Source: Paramoeba atlantica | Taxonomy: Eukaryota > Discosea | Direction of reading: 5' to 3' | NCBI GenBank assembly: GCA_977017575.1 | Contig: CDRNVI010000067.1 | Span: forward strand, 141,662 to 205,661 | DNA: 64,000 nt | Shown: positions 1-9,680 of the stretch, in pieces | Numbering within the stretch: position 1 is the first letter of the stretch | How the letters are laid out: each line of letters opens with the position of its first letter | The notes under the pieces: generated by a model | Database searches by the model: none | What the model was told of the DNA's origin: nothing | What the model saw: only the letters and a program-made list of their open reading frames with translations | Position numbers and translations under genes: made by a program

Positions 1-804
1 TCAGCAACAGAGGAGGAAGCCGTAATGAATAGCAACTCGCCTCAACAAATCTTTCCCTCCAATTGGATGTGTTTCGGTCTCAGTCTCGCGGCCACCATTT
101 TAATGAAGCAACACACCCAGGCGTTGGATATTGCCCATCACATTGCCCGTGTCGCTCTCCCTGCGGTCATCGAGGAGGCAAAAAAAGCAAACGAACAAAT
201 TAACACAGAAAAAGGAAAGAGGGAAGGGCCGGATACGGAGAGCAGTCCCAACAAAAACGAAAATCCTCCGATTTCTTCTTCCAAACAAAACGTTACGCCC
301 TCAACAACCTTACCCGAAGAAGAGAATTTAGATTCCATCGACGGGACAACAATCGGAAACCAATACCTCCCAGGAGAAGCAGCGGAAGAAGAAGATTCTT
401 CCTCCCTATCTTCACCTTCCCTATCTCCTGGATCCTATCCTAAAAAAGACGTGACCACGAGTGCCTTACTCGAGCGCTGTGGTCTCCCCGATGTTTTGCT
501 CTTCCCGGGCTCTGAGGAGAACGCTTTAAGGGACTCTTCTTCCCCTTCGAGGGCCTCTGCTCTCTCCCCCGAGCGGTTTCTGCATAACCTCTGCGCCACC
601 TTCGCGCGTCACGTCCACCGGGACTGGATGAAGGCGCTGCGGGAGCTCGAGAGCGTGTTCCGGGAGGCGGGGCTGCGGATCCCGGACAGCGCCCGCGCCA
701 CGTTCCTGCAGATCAGCGCCAGCTTCTCCAACGAGTCCTACCATCAGAAGAATATCTTGGATCGGTTTCTGCAAGAGGAAACCGAGGGGAGAGAGAAAAG
801 ATGA
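1..804 (+). CDS. 3' part of helical-repeat protein gene, copy 1 (5' end outside window)
   Basis: The frame is open from the first base and ends in TGA. It matches the last ~267 residues of the gene at 3988-6255, offset 5451 bp. I saw one amino-acid difference (T here, K in the other copy, in the acidic linker) and two silent ones. The segment has a helical block, a low-complexity acidic/Ser linker, and a C-terminal helical block ending ETEGREKR. It resembles PPR/TPR-like alpha-helical repeat proteins, but I recognise no family signature, so the function is unknown. Because the other copy is cut at its 5' end by the duplication junction, this copy is probably the 3' end of the intact parent gene lying upstream of the window. 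Confidence 0.7.
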   Translation, partial: SATEEEAVMNSNSPQQIFPSNWMCFGLSLAATILMKQHTQALDIAHHIARVALPAVIEEAKKANEQINTEKGKREGPDTESSPNKNENPPISSSKQNVTPSTTLPEEENLDSIDGTTIGNQYLPGEAAEEEDSSSLSSPSLSPGSYPKKDVTTSALLERCGLPDVLLFPGSEENALRDSSSPSRASALSPERFLHNLCATFARHVHRDWMKALRELESVFREAGLRIPDSARATFLQISASFSNESYHQKNILDRFLQEETEGREKR

Positions 805-1113
805 AGAAAAAGGGGAGGGCGTCTAAAAAATAAGAAGTCATAATTTTTTTTAGTATAAAGGTTGTAAAAAAAATCGGTAGTGTTTCCTCATGAAAAAGAA
901 AACGCGGACTTTGGTAAACGAAAAGCTCTTGCGCGAAATGAAATGTACGCGACAATCGGGAGGTATACTTGTGTAGCTACTGTATCATGTGGTACGTACA
1001 AAGGTGAAGCCTATTCTTTTAGTATTGATAGTTGGCTTTTTTTGCAAGACTTAGATAGCCACATACAGAGACACCTTTTGTTTATTCCGATTTCTTTTTG
1101 CCACCTGACAAAA

Positions 1114-1836
1114 ATGTTTGAGTTCTGTGCATTAGCCTGTGCATTACGTGCAGCTGAGGAACAATCTATAAGTCGTCCTTGTGCAGCGAAGGTGAGCTCT
1201 ATTACCGTGCCGCAAGAGTACGATTTAATAAGACTTATTCAAAATATGCAGGAAAGACCCCCTAGCTGGAACACCGACACACCTGCATGCGAGTGGGAAG
1301 GCGTTGAATGCGACGAGAAGAATCAAGTTAAAGAATTCAGTTGGTGTTTTGAAAACCTAGGATTCTTAGTTTGGAAATATTTGCCACAGAGTTAAGTTTC
1401 TTTTCGCATGCAACATGGCCATCTTCGCGGTGAACTTCCCTTGGAAGTGTTTCCTCCGAACCTAACGCAAATATATTTGTATGCGAATCAGTTAACCGGT
1501 CATCTTGACTTGCTCCAGCTCCCACCCATACTGGAGGTCTTGGATGTCGAAAAAAATCATTTCCATGGCACCGTCGATTTCTCATCACTTCCGACAACTT
1601 TGGAGGAACTAAAGCTGTCGAGCAACAGCGAACTCGAAGGTGCGTTTGATGTGGATATGCACAGCCCTGATTTGTATTACGACTTTCTGCAAACAAACAT
1701 TACAGTCTCGGACGGATGTCGAATTCGAGAGCTCTACTTTGATGTGGATGAAGATGACGTTGATGAGTATGAAGATGAGGACGTTGATGAGGATGAAGAT
1801 GAAGAGGACATGCATGTACATGATGATTTGGATTAG
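1114..1836 (+). pseudogene. LRR protein gene with in-frame stop, copy 1
   Basis: One frame encodes an N-terminal cap (PPSW...C-E-W-E-G-V-E-C) and about five 21-22-residue LRRs (LPP-x-L-x2-L-D-V pattern), then SPDLYYDF...TNITVSDGC and a strongly acidic D/E tail. The ATG at 1114 gives the same 36-residue lead as the paralogue at 2871; the frame is also open upstream to an ATG at 880. A TAA at 1393 falls exactly where the paralogue has Leu (WKYLPPNL versus WKYLPQS-stop), so a single TTA to TAA change explains it, and the alignment keeps register on both sides. TAA ends other genes here, so code reassignment is unlikely. The same stop is in the second copy and so predates the duplication. Confidence 0.75.
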
Positions 1837-2411
1837 TCCTGTACGTACTTGATGTGTGCAATTAGATTGATTGTTCAATTGTATTCGATTGATTGGCTGT
1901 GTAAATTGGAGGGGCGGGGGCCTTGTTTACTGTTAGATAAATGATTACTGTTAGATAAATGATACTGTTAGAGAAATGATTAGAAAAATACTAATACTTC
2001 TCCGAATTTTCCTGTTAAAAGTTGATATTTGAGGGGCTGCGGGTGGCGTCCCGAGAAACCGCGGTATACGATCGGCCCCCCGAGGCCTGGTCCGATAGTA
2101 ATGTATACCTAAAAAATCTTTGATTTTAGTATTCACGTATTCATGTAGTATAGTATTTAGTAGTATTTACGTATTCGCGTATAGTATTCACGGGGTTTTC
2201 AACATTTTTCCCGCCTCTATCACCAAAAACTTGGAACAAGTAATTTATGCGCTCTAAAGAATGCCAACCATCATCAAGGAATCACATGAAGCGTTTTTTG
2301 CGCTTTCATTCTTTTTGGCAACCTATGGAGACACGCGAATACAGCTGAATGTAGCAGCTGAATGAACCATTTAAAAAAGCCTCTTGATGGTAGGTTTTTG
2401 AATTTCGTGTA
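1837..2411. other. Intergenic, AT-rich, with one isolated Harbinger-type terminal motif
   Basis: I see no gene here. A short direct repeat (ctgttagataaatgat) lies around 1930-1975. At 2031 the word GAGGGGCTGCGGGT matches the terminal inverted repeat of the element at 23003-24206, but I find no partner end nearby, so it is probably a truncated relic. Confidence 0.5.
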
Positions 2412-2667
2412 CTATGCCCCCCTGCTTATAAGTTCCCCCTACTCAGGTACGCTTATGAGTTCCTTTTTCTGGTGAATGCTTTTGTACCCACATTTTGCGA
2501 AGCCTTTTTTTACATGTGACAAAATGTCATAAATTTCTACTCTACGTCAGCCTGCTCTACAGGTTCGTTCACTGAGCGGATATTTGTTTTGGATCCAGTT
2601 ATCATCTGGTATGCTTAAGAGTTCCTTTTTCTCAAAACCGGGGAACTCATAAGCAGGGGGGGTATAG
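2412..2667. mobile_element. C-run MITE, TA target site (family P1), copy 1
   Basis: The left end CTATGCCCCCCTGCTTATAA and the inverted right end CTATACCCCCCCTGCTTATG match over about 28 bp, and the element is flanked by TA on both sides (2410-2411, 2668-2669). At 256 bp with no ORF it fits a non-autonomous TIR transposon. Internal copies of the word GCTTAtGAGTTCC repeat the end motif. Confidence 0.75.
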
Positions 2668-2870
2668 TATTTTGTTTTATTATTTTTACCCTTGCTTTCG
2701 TAAGCAGACCGATTTTTTTTTCATCACGCTTTTTTTCAGAATACTTTTTTTTATTTTTCTTAAAAGAAATTGCGCAAAAAAAAGCGGCAGATAACTAGGT
2801 ACAGTAGTTCCCTTGACCGAGCAATTTATTCAACACCTCTTCCAATTTCTTTACAGCGTTTCAAAGTTCA

Positions 2871-3494
2871 ATGACTTACTCCTTTTTAATGATATGTCCG
2901 CTACGTGCATCGGATGTACACTCTTCAACGCATCCCCGGGCAGCGAAAATAAGGTCTGTTTCCGTACCGCAAGAATACAATTTGGCAAGACTTGTTGAAA
3001 GCGCAGATAAAAAGCATCGTACCTGGGACACCAACACACCTGTCTGTGAGTGGTATGGCATTGAATGTTGTGAGAAGAAACGAGTTAAAGCTATAAGCTG
3101 GCGTTTTGCAGATTTAGGATCGTTAAATTGGAAATATTTGCCGCCAAATTTAGAGTCTCTAGAGGTGATGAAAGCCCATCTTCGTGGTGAACTTCCACTA
3201 GAGATGTTTCCCCCATCTCTCGTATACATTTATCTGTATTACAATAAGTTAACAGGTAATCTCGTCCTTTTGCGACTTCCACCTTCATTGGAGGTTTTTG
3301 ACGTTCAAAGCAATCAGTTTTTTGGCATCGTAGATTTTTCGTTACTTCCAACAGGTTTGTCCGAGCTGACGCTGTCTTGGAACAGTGACCTCAAAGGTGC
3401 GTTCGATGTGGGAATGTGCAGTCCGAATTTGAGCTACGACGTTCGGCGTACAAACATCACGGTATCGAATGGATGTTTATTTCGAGAGGTCTAG
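2871..3494 (+). CDS. LRR protein, subgroup I, copy 1
   Basis: 207 residues: a short hydrophobic lead (MTYSFLMICPLRA), a basic/Ser stretch, the helix VPQEYNLARLVE, and a cap W-D-T-N-T-P-V-C-E-W-Y-G-I-E-C. Four to five LRRs with consensus LP-x2-L-x2-L-x-L-x2-N-x-L-x-G follow, and it ends TNITVSNGCLFREV. The lead could be a weak signal peptide and there is no transmembrane segment. A CT-rich tract ending in AG (2855-2856) lies 14 bp before the ATG. Such caps and repeats bind protein or peptide ligands in plant-type LRR proteins, but the ligand here is unknown. The duplicate at 8322 differs by one Asn/Ser change. Confidence 0.8.
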   Translation: MTYSFLMICPLRASDVHSSTHPRAAKIRSVSVPQEYNLARLVESADKKHRTWDTNTPVCEWYGIECCEKKRVKAISWRFADLGSLNWKYLPPNLESLEVMKAHLRGELPLEMFPPSLVYIYLYYNKLTGNLVLLRLPPSLEVFDVQSNQFFGIVDFSLLPTGLSELTLSWNSDLKGAFDVGMCSPNLSYDVRRTNITVSNGCLFREV

Positions 3495-3899
3495 CGTGAT
3501 GAGGATGATGAGTGCAATGATGAGGATTCTTTCGAAAATGATTTTTTTCAGAATTCCGCCTCGCTTGTCGTTTGGCTTGTCGTTTGGCCGTATTAATTCG
3601 ACGAGTGTAAAATGGGCATAAAATGTGAAAGAAATTCTGGGTCAAGATGGGTGAGAATGCACCAAAATAGGGTAAAATAATTTTTTTTTGGTTTCTCTGT
3701 TTCGTTTGAAAGAAACGTTGGGCATATGTTACAGGCTTTAAAAAAGTATTTTTGACTCATTTTATTCATCTGGCATGCGTTTTACTTTAATTGAGAGGGG
3801 GGGGTATATAATGCTTCTGTTCTGAAATTCGCCCCCCCCGCCCTGATCAGTTCCACAGCGCTCTTTCGGGCCGACATGGGGGCTGCGTTGGCCTGGCAG
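3495..3899. other. 3' flank of the duplicated unit
   Basis: No convincing gene. It holds short repeats (GGCTTGTCGTTTGGC), an 8-G run at about 3795 and an 8-C run at about 3832. On the minus strand the last ~60 bases read open, and at the second copy this frame continues past the junction to about 9515, so it may be a scrap of a minus-strand coding region that lay at the breakpoint. Confidence 0.4.
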
Positions 3900-3987
3900 C
3901 AACAAAACGACAGAGCTGACAGCACTGGTAAATGTACTCGATACGCTTTGCCCCGGAGTAGAAAAAAGCGAAAAAAATACGCAAAGT

Positions 3988-6255
3988 ATGGACCAGGAGA
4001 ATGTAGGACAACCCAAAGGGGAGAATGGTGAATGCTCAACAAGGTTTACCTCCCCCGAAACGACGCTCACGTCCGCTGTGGTTGCGGCGGCGATTCGAAA
4101 TGTTTCCCATTCAACACATCTTTCCCGGCTGCTTCGTGTTCTCCCCCCGTCGCTTCGCTCGAAACCTCAAATCTTTCTCGCGCTCTCGGAGCGAAGTACG
4201 AACCCGGATGCTATACTCCGTGCGCTGCGGGAGTTAAGAGAAGCAGGCGAGAGCCCCCCGCCAGACTCGATTCCACGAATTTTGAATAAACTCCCGCCTA
4301 ACTTATGGAGAGAGGCCGTGGAGGTAGTAAGGACAGCTTTGAGAAGAAGCGAGGCAAATGCACCGTCCTCTTCTTCGATTCCTTCCACTCTTCCATCCAA
4401 TTGTTTTTTTCCCAACACTCCGCTTTCATTGGAATGTTTTGTAGTGTTACTGCGGCTAGCCGCTCGTGCAGGAGCGCTTTCTTTTGTAGAGAATCTCGGG
4501 AAGGATCTTTCTTTTGTCAACGGCACGGCTTCTTTATCCAGAAGTGAGCCAGAGGCTATACAGTTTCCCGAAGCATTCTTCTCTGATGCCACTCGAAGCT
4601 CCATTCGCACTTCCTTATGTGTGGCGAAGTTTACCCAAAAAGGATTAGCTCCGGAACGGAGTCCTACCCGACTGAACGTACGACGAATGGAGAAACACCG
4701 AGAGATGCGAGAAAAAGTCAATGCGGTGCTATCGCGAAACAAAACAACAGAAAGTAGCGCATCTCAAAGTACGGAAAATATGAATTCAAGAACAGACACC
4801 ACTTTTTCTTCTCTTCCGAAAAAAGAGGAGAATACGAATGAATTTACAGCGTCTGATGTAGAATCAGAATTTGAAACTGAACTCGCTCGAGCTCAAGAAA
4901 ACGCCTCGCAAACCGTGGAGCAGCGTTACGATGCGGAGCGTCGTGAAGCCCAACGTATCCACCCTGCAGTTTCGGAACTCCAACAAATGGATCGGGAACA
5001 CATCCCGCTGGACCCCTCTGGTCCGCATCAAATCATCCAGGCCCTGAGGGAGCAAGGGGACTGGCCGACGGGACTCTATCTCGTCGAGACCCGAGCGGAA
5101 TTTCGTAACTCGCGCCAAGCGATTCAAGGCGTAATCCAGTCCATGGCCCGGGAGCATCAGGCCACCGCATTGATCGATTTCACGGAAATTTTACAGCGTG
5201 AAGAGGCAGGCGGAGAAAAAGAGGCAATAAATGAGGAAGAAAACGCAGGAAGAGGAGGAAAACTTGAAAAGCAGGATAAAAGCAAAGGAAACGCCCCCCC
5301 TCCTCTCCGTCGTAGTCTTGCCCTTGTGTGCTCCATGTTGCATGCACATTTAATGTGTAGTAATCTTCACGCCGCCTACGATATCTATTTTGAGTATATC
5401 CGACCCTTACTGTGTGCTTCCAATCAAGTTCAACCCGAAATCCGGGGGTGCTCAGCAACAGAGGAGGAAGCCGTAATGAATAGCAACTCGCCTCAACAAA
5501 TCTTTCCCTCCAATTGGATGTGTTTCGGTCTCAGTCTCGCGGCCACCATTTTAATGAAGCAACACACCCAGGCGTTGGATATTGCCCATCACATTGCCCG
5601 TGTCGCTCTCCCTGCGGTCATCGAGGAGGCAAAAAAAGCAAACGAACAAATTAACACAGAAAAAGGAAAAAGGGAAGGGCCGGATACGGAGAGCAGTCCC
5701 AACAAAAACGAAAATCCTCCGATTTCTTCTTCCAAACAAAACGTTACGCCTTCAAAAACCTTACCCGAAGAAGAGAATTTAGATTCCATCGACGGGACAA
5801 CAATCGGAAACCAATACCTCCCAGGAGAAGCAGCGGAAGAAGAAGATTCTTCCTCCCTATCTTCACCTTCCCTATCTCCTGGATCCTATCCTAAAAAAGA
5901 CGTGACCACGAGTGCCTTACTCGAGCGCTGTGGTCTCCCCGATGTTTTGCTCTTCCCGGGCTCTGAGGAGAACGCTTTAAGGGACTCTTCTTCCCCTTCG
6001 AGGGCCTCTGCTCTCTCCCCCGAGCGGTTTCTGCATAACCTCTGCGCCACCTTCGCGCGTCACGTCCACCGGGACTGGATGAAGGCGCTGCGGGAGCTCG
6101 AGAGCGTGTTCCGGGAGGCGGGGCTGCGGATCCCGGACAGCGCCCGCGCCACGTTCCTGCAGATCAGCGCCAGCTTCTCCAACGAGTCCTACCATCAGAA
6201 GAATATCTTGGATCGGTTTCTGCAAGAGGAAACCGAGGGGAGAGAGAAAAGATGA
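3988..6255 (+). CDS. Helical-repeat (PPR-like?) protein, copy 2, probably 5'-truncated
   Basis: 755 residues from ATG 3988. Amphipathic helical pairs at ~35-110, 140-180, 330-400, 430-470 and 490-540 alternate with Ser/Glu-rich linkers, and a further helical block lies near the C-terminus (~680-745). The helix-pair rhythm recalls organellar RNA-binding PPR/OPR proteins, but no clear 35-residue motif repeats, so I make no functional claim. The frame stays open upstream of this ATG to 3847, and 3900-3987 reads like protein (TELTALVNVLDTLCPGVEK). The duplication junction therefore probably cut off the real N-terminus, and this ATG would be internal in the parent gene. Copy 2 may be non-functional or make a shortened product. 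Confidence 0.65.
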   Translation: MDQENVGQPKGENGECSTRFTSPETTLTSAVVAAAIRNVSHSTHLSRLLRVLPPSLRSKPQIFLALSERSTNPDAILRALRELREAGESPPPDSIPRILNKLPPNLWREAVEVVRTALRRSEANAPSSSSIPSTLPSNCFFPNTPLSLECFVVLLRLAARAGALSFVENLGKDLSFVNGTASLSRSEPEAIQFPEAFFSDATRSSIRTSLCVAKFTQKGLAPERSPTRLNVRRMEKHREMREKVNAVLSRNKTTESSASQSTENMNSRTDTTFSSLPKKEENTNEFTASDVESEFETELARAQENASQTVEQRYDAERREAQRIHPAVSELQQMDREHIPLDPSGPHQIIQALREQGDWPTGLYLVETRAEFRNSRQAIQGVIQSMAREHQATALIDFTEILQREEAGGEKEAINEEENAGRGGKLEKQDKSKGNAPPPLRRSLALVCSMLHAHLMCSNLHAAYDIYFEYIRPLLCASNQVQPEIRGCSATEEEAVMNSNSPQQIFPSNWMCFGLSLAATILMKQHTQALDIAHHIARVALPAVIEEAKKANEQINTEKGKREGPDTESSPNKNENPPISSSKQNVTPSKTLPEEENLDSIDGTTIGNQYLPGEAAEEEDSSSLSSPSLSPGSYPKKDVTTSALLERCGLPDVLLFPGSEENALRDSSSPSRASALSPERFLHNLCATFARHVHRDWMKALRELESVFREAGLRIPDSARATFLQISASFSNESYHQKNILDRFLQEETEGREKR

Positions 6256-6564
6256 AGAAAAAGGGGAGGGCGTCTAAAAAATAAGAAGTCATAATTTTTT
6301 TTAGTATAAAGGTTGTAAAAAAAATCGGTAGTGTTTCCTCATGAAAAAGAAAACGCGGACTTTGGTAAACGAAAAGCTCTTGCGCGAAATGAAATGTACG
6401 CGACAATCGGGAGGTATACTTGTGTAGCTACTGTATCATGTGGTACGTACAAAGGTGAAGCCTATTCTTTTAGTATTGATAGTTGGCTTTTTTTGCAAGA
6501 CTTAGATAGCCACATACAGAGACACCTTTTGTTTATTCCGATTTCTTTTTGCCACCTGACAAAA

Positions 6565-7287
6565 ATGTTTGAGTTCTGTGCATTAGCCTGTGCATTACGT
6601 GCAGCTGAGGAACAATCTATAAGTCGTCCTTGTGCAGCGAAGGTGAGCTCTATTACCGTGCCGCAAGAGTACGATTTAATAAGACTTATTCAAAATATGC
6701 AGGAAAGACCCCCTAGCTGGAACACCGACACACCTGCATGCGAGTGGGAAGGCGTTGAATGCGACGAGAAGAATCAAGTTAAAGAATTCAGTTGGTGTTT
6801 TGAAAACCTAGGATTCTTAGTTTGGAAATATTTGCCACAGAGTTAAGTTTCTTTTCGCATGCAACATGGCCATCTTCGCGGTGAACTTCCCTTGGAAGTG
6901 TTTCCTCCGAACCTAACGCAAATATATTTGTATGCGAATCAGTTAACCGGTCATCTTGACTTGCTCCAGCTCCCACCCATACTGGAGGTCTTGGATGTCG
7001 AAAAAAATCATTTCCATGGCACCGTCGATTTCTCATCACTTCCGACAACTTTGGAGGAACTAAAGCTGTCGAGCAACAGCGAACTCGAAGGTGCGTTTGA
7101 TGTGGATATGCACAGCCCTGATTTGTATTACGACTTTCTGCAAACAAACATTACAGTCTCGGACGGATGTCGAATTCGAGAGCTCTACTTTGATGTGGAT
7201 GAAGATGACGTTGATGAGTATGAAGATGAGGACGTTGATGAGGATGAAGATGAAGAGGACATGCATGTACATGATGATTTGGATTAG
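6565..7287 (+). pseudogene. LRR protein gene with in-frame stop, copy 2
   Basis: Duplicate of 1114-1836 at +5451 bp, with the same cap, LRRs, acidic tail and the same TAA (6844-6846) replacing a repeat Leu. I found no difference between the two copies by eye. Since both keep the stop and an otherwise open frame, the stop is recent relative to gene birth but older than the segmental duplication. Confidence 0.75.
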
Positions 7288-7862
7288 TCCTGTACGTACT
7301 TGATGTGTGCAATTAGATTGATTGTTCAATTGTATTCGATTGATTGGCTGTGTAAATTGGAGGGGCGGGGGCCTTGTTTACTGTTAGATAAATGATTACT
7401 GTTAGATAAATGATACTGTTAGAGAAATGATTAGAAAAATACTAATACTTCTCCGAATTTTCCTGTTAAAAGTTGATATTTGAGGGGCTGCGGGTGGCGT
7501 CCCGAGAAACCGCGGTATACGATCGGCCCCCCGAGGCCTGGTCCGATAGTAATGTATACCTAAAAAATCTTTGATTTTAGTATTCACGTATTCATGTAGT
7601 ATAGTATTTAGTAGTATTTACGTATTCGCGTATAGTATTCACGGGGTTTTCAACATTTTTCCCGCCTCTATCACCAAAAACTTGGAACAAGTAATTTATG
7701 CGCTCTAAAGAATGCCAACCATCATCAAGGAATCACATGAAGCGTTTTTTGCGCTTTCATTCTTTTTGGCAACCTATGGAGACACGCGAATACAGCTGAA
7801 TGTAGCAGCTGAATGAACCATTTAAAAAAGCCTCTTGATGGTAGGTTTTTGAATTTCGTGTA

Positions 7863-8118
7863 CTATGCCCCCCTGCTTATAAGTTCCCCCTACTCAGGTA
7901 CGCTTATGAGTTCCTTTTTCTGGTGAATGCTTTTGTACCCACATTTTGCGAAGCCTTTTTTTACATGTGACAAAATGTCATAAATTTCTACTCTACGTCA
8001 GCCTGCTCTACAGGTTCGTTCACTGAGCGGATATTTGTTTTGGATCCAGTTATCATCTGGTATGCTTAAGAGTTCCTTTTTCTCAAAACCGGGGAACTCA
8101 TAAGCAGGGGGGGTATAG
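7863..8118. mobile_element. C-run MITE, TA target site (family P1), copy 2
   Basis: Same element as 2412-2667, carried along by the segmental duplication rather than a separate insertion. Confidence 0.75.
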
Positions 8119-8321
8119 TATTTTGTTTTATTATTTTTACCCTTGCTTTCGTAAGCAGACCGATTTTTTTTTCATCACGCTTTTTTTCAGAATACTTTTT
8201 TTTATTTTTCTTAAAAGAAATTGCGCAAAAAAAAGCGGCAGATAACTAGGTACAGTAGTTCCCTTGACCGAGCAATTTATTCAACACCTCTTCCAATTTC
8301 TTTACAGCGTTTCAAAGTTCA

Positions 8322-8945
8322 ATGACTTACTCCTTTTTAATGATATGTCCGCTACGTGCATCGGATGTACACTCTTCAACGCATCCCCGGGCAGCGAAAA
8401 TAAGGTCTGTTTCCGTACCGCAAGAATACAATTTGGCAAGACTTGTTGAAAGCGCAGATAAAAAGCATCGTACCTGGGACACCAACACACCTGTCTGTGA
8501 GTGGTATGGCATTGAATGTTGTGAGAAGAAACGAGTTAAAGCAATAAGCTGGCGTTTTGCAGATTTAGGATCGTTAAATTGGAAATATTTGCCGCCAAAT
8601 TTAGAGTCTCTAGAGGTGATGAAAGCCCATCTTCGTGGTGAACTTCCACTAGAGATGTTTCCCCCATCTCTCGTATACATTTATCTGTATTACAATAAGT
8701 TAACAGGTAATCTCGTCCTTTTGCGACTTCCACCTTCATTGGAGGTTTTTGACGTTCAAAGCAATCAGTTTTTTGGCATCGTAGATTTTTCGTTACTTCC
8801 AACAGGTTTGTCCGAGCTGACGCTGTCTTGGAACAGTGACCTCAAAGGTGCGTTCGATGTGGGAATGTGCAGTCCGAGTTTGAGCTACGACGTTCGGCGT
8901 ACAAACATCACGGTATCGAATGGATGTTTATTTCGAGAGGTCTAG
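8322..8945 (+). CDS. LRR protein, subgroup I, copy 2
   Basis: 207 residues, identical to the product of 2871-3494 except for one Asn to Ser change near the end (SPSLSYD here) and a silent change in an Ala codon. Same cap, LRRs and TNITVSNGC tail, and the same CT-rich tract and AG before the ATG. With both copies intact, gene dosage of this LRR may simply be doubled. Confidence 0.8.
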   Translation: MTYSFLMICPLRASDVHSSTHPRAAKIRSVSVPQEYNLARLVESADKKHRTWDTNTPVCEWYGIECCEKKRVKAISWRFADLGSLNWKYLPPNLESLEVMKAHLRGELPLEMFPPSLVYIYLYYNKLTGNLVLLRLPPSLEVFDVQSNQFFGIVDFSLLPTGLSELTLSWNSDLKGAFDVGMCSPSLSYDVRRTNITVSNGCLFREV

Positions 8946-9350
8946 CGTGATGAGGATGATGAGTGCAATGATGAGGATTCTTTCGAAAATGATTTTTTTC
9001 AGAATTCCGCCTCGCTTGTCGTTTGGCTTGTCGTTTGGCCGTATTAATTCGACGAGTGTAAAATGGGCATAAAATGTGAAAGAAATTCTGGGTCAAGATG
9101 GGTGAGAATGCACCAAAATAGGGTAAAATAATTTTTTTTTGGTTTCTCTGTTTCGTTTGAAAGAAACGTTGGGCATATGTTACAGGCTTTAAAAAAGTAT
9201 TTTTGACTCATTTTATTCATCTGGCATGCGTTTTACTTTAATTGAGAGGGGGGGGTATATAATGCTTCTGTTCTGAAATTCGCCCCCCCCGCCCTGATCA
9301 GTTCCACAGCGCTCTTTCGGGCCGACATGGGGGCTGCGTTGGCCTGGCAA

Positions 9351-9680
9351 GGTATGTGGGCGGATATTTCTGACCATTCTAAATGGGCCCGCATCCGGAG
9401 CTCTCTGACCAATTGTTGTTGAGACTGCCAACAGTAGGTTCCATATGATGTCTATTTTGTCTTCCGCTGATTTGCTGAGAAAATTGTCACATACGCTCGC
9501 CGCGTGGATTGGCACCGCGTAGAGTATATTGCACCGCGCAGAGTTTCAGGTGGAAACACACCTGAAACCTCCTTACCCGGGAGCACCGCCAGGGAGTACC
9601 CCCAGGTTGGGGCGGTTCGGCTTCGAGATCAGCACGTCGACTATCGGGTTGCCCCCCCCCTCGTTACTCCATTATCATAA
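9351..9680. other. Flank beyond the duplication; nothing firm
   Basis: A minus-strand frame (9213-9515) crosses the unit-2 end and reads plausibly (SKSAEDKIDIIWNLLLAVS) but matches nothing I know. A C-run lies at 9652-9660. I do not annotate a gene. Confidence 0.35.

Larger units (their letters stand above)
1..3899. repeat. Tandem segmental duplication, unit 1 (visible part)
   Basis: Bases 1-3899 match 5452-9350 at a constant offset of 5451 bp. By eye I found about five substitutions, two of them amino-acid changing, and no length differences, even in the G-run near 3790. Similarity stops after CCTGGCA at 3899/9350. The copies are direct and abutting, so the repeat unit is 5451 bp if the junction is at 3899/3900. 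Such low divergence means a very recent duplication, or two haplotypes joined by the assembler. Confidence 0.9.
3900..9350. repeat. Tandem segmental duplication, unit 2 (complete, 5451 bp)
   Basis: Second direct copy of the segment ending at 3899. Positions 5452-9350 align to 1-3899; the counterpart of 3900-5451 lies before the window. The junction sequence is CCTGGCA followed by GCAACAAAACGAC at 3900, whereas unit 2 is followed by AGGTATGTGGG. Confidence 0.88.

Noticed and set aside
880-1113. Longer N-terminus of the LRR gene from ATG 880
   Set aside because: Paralogues begin at the position equivalent to 1114, and the extra 78 residues match nothing in the family.
1393-1395. Stop-codon reassignment (TAA = sense)
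   Set aside because: TAA ends several intact genes here at the expected family C-terminus (19927, 21298, 33961, 50823, 53447).
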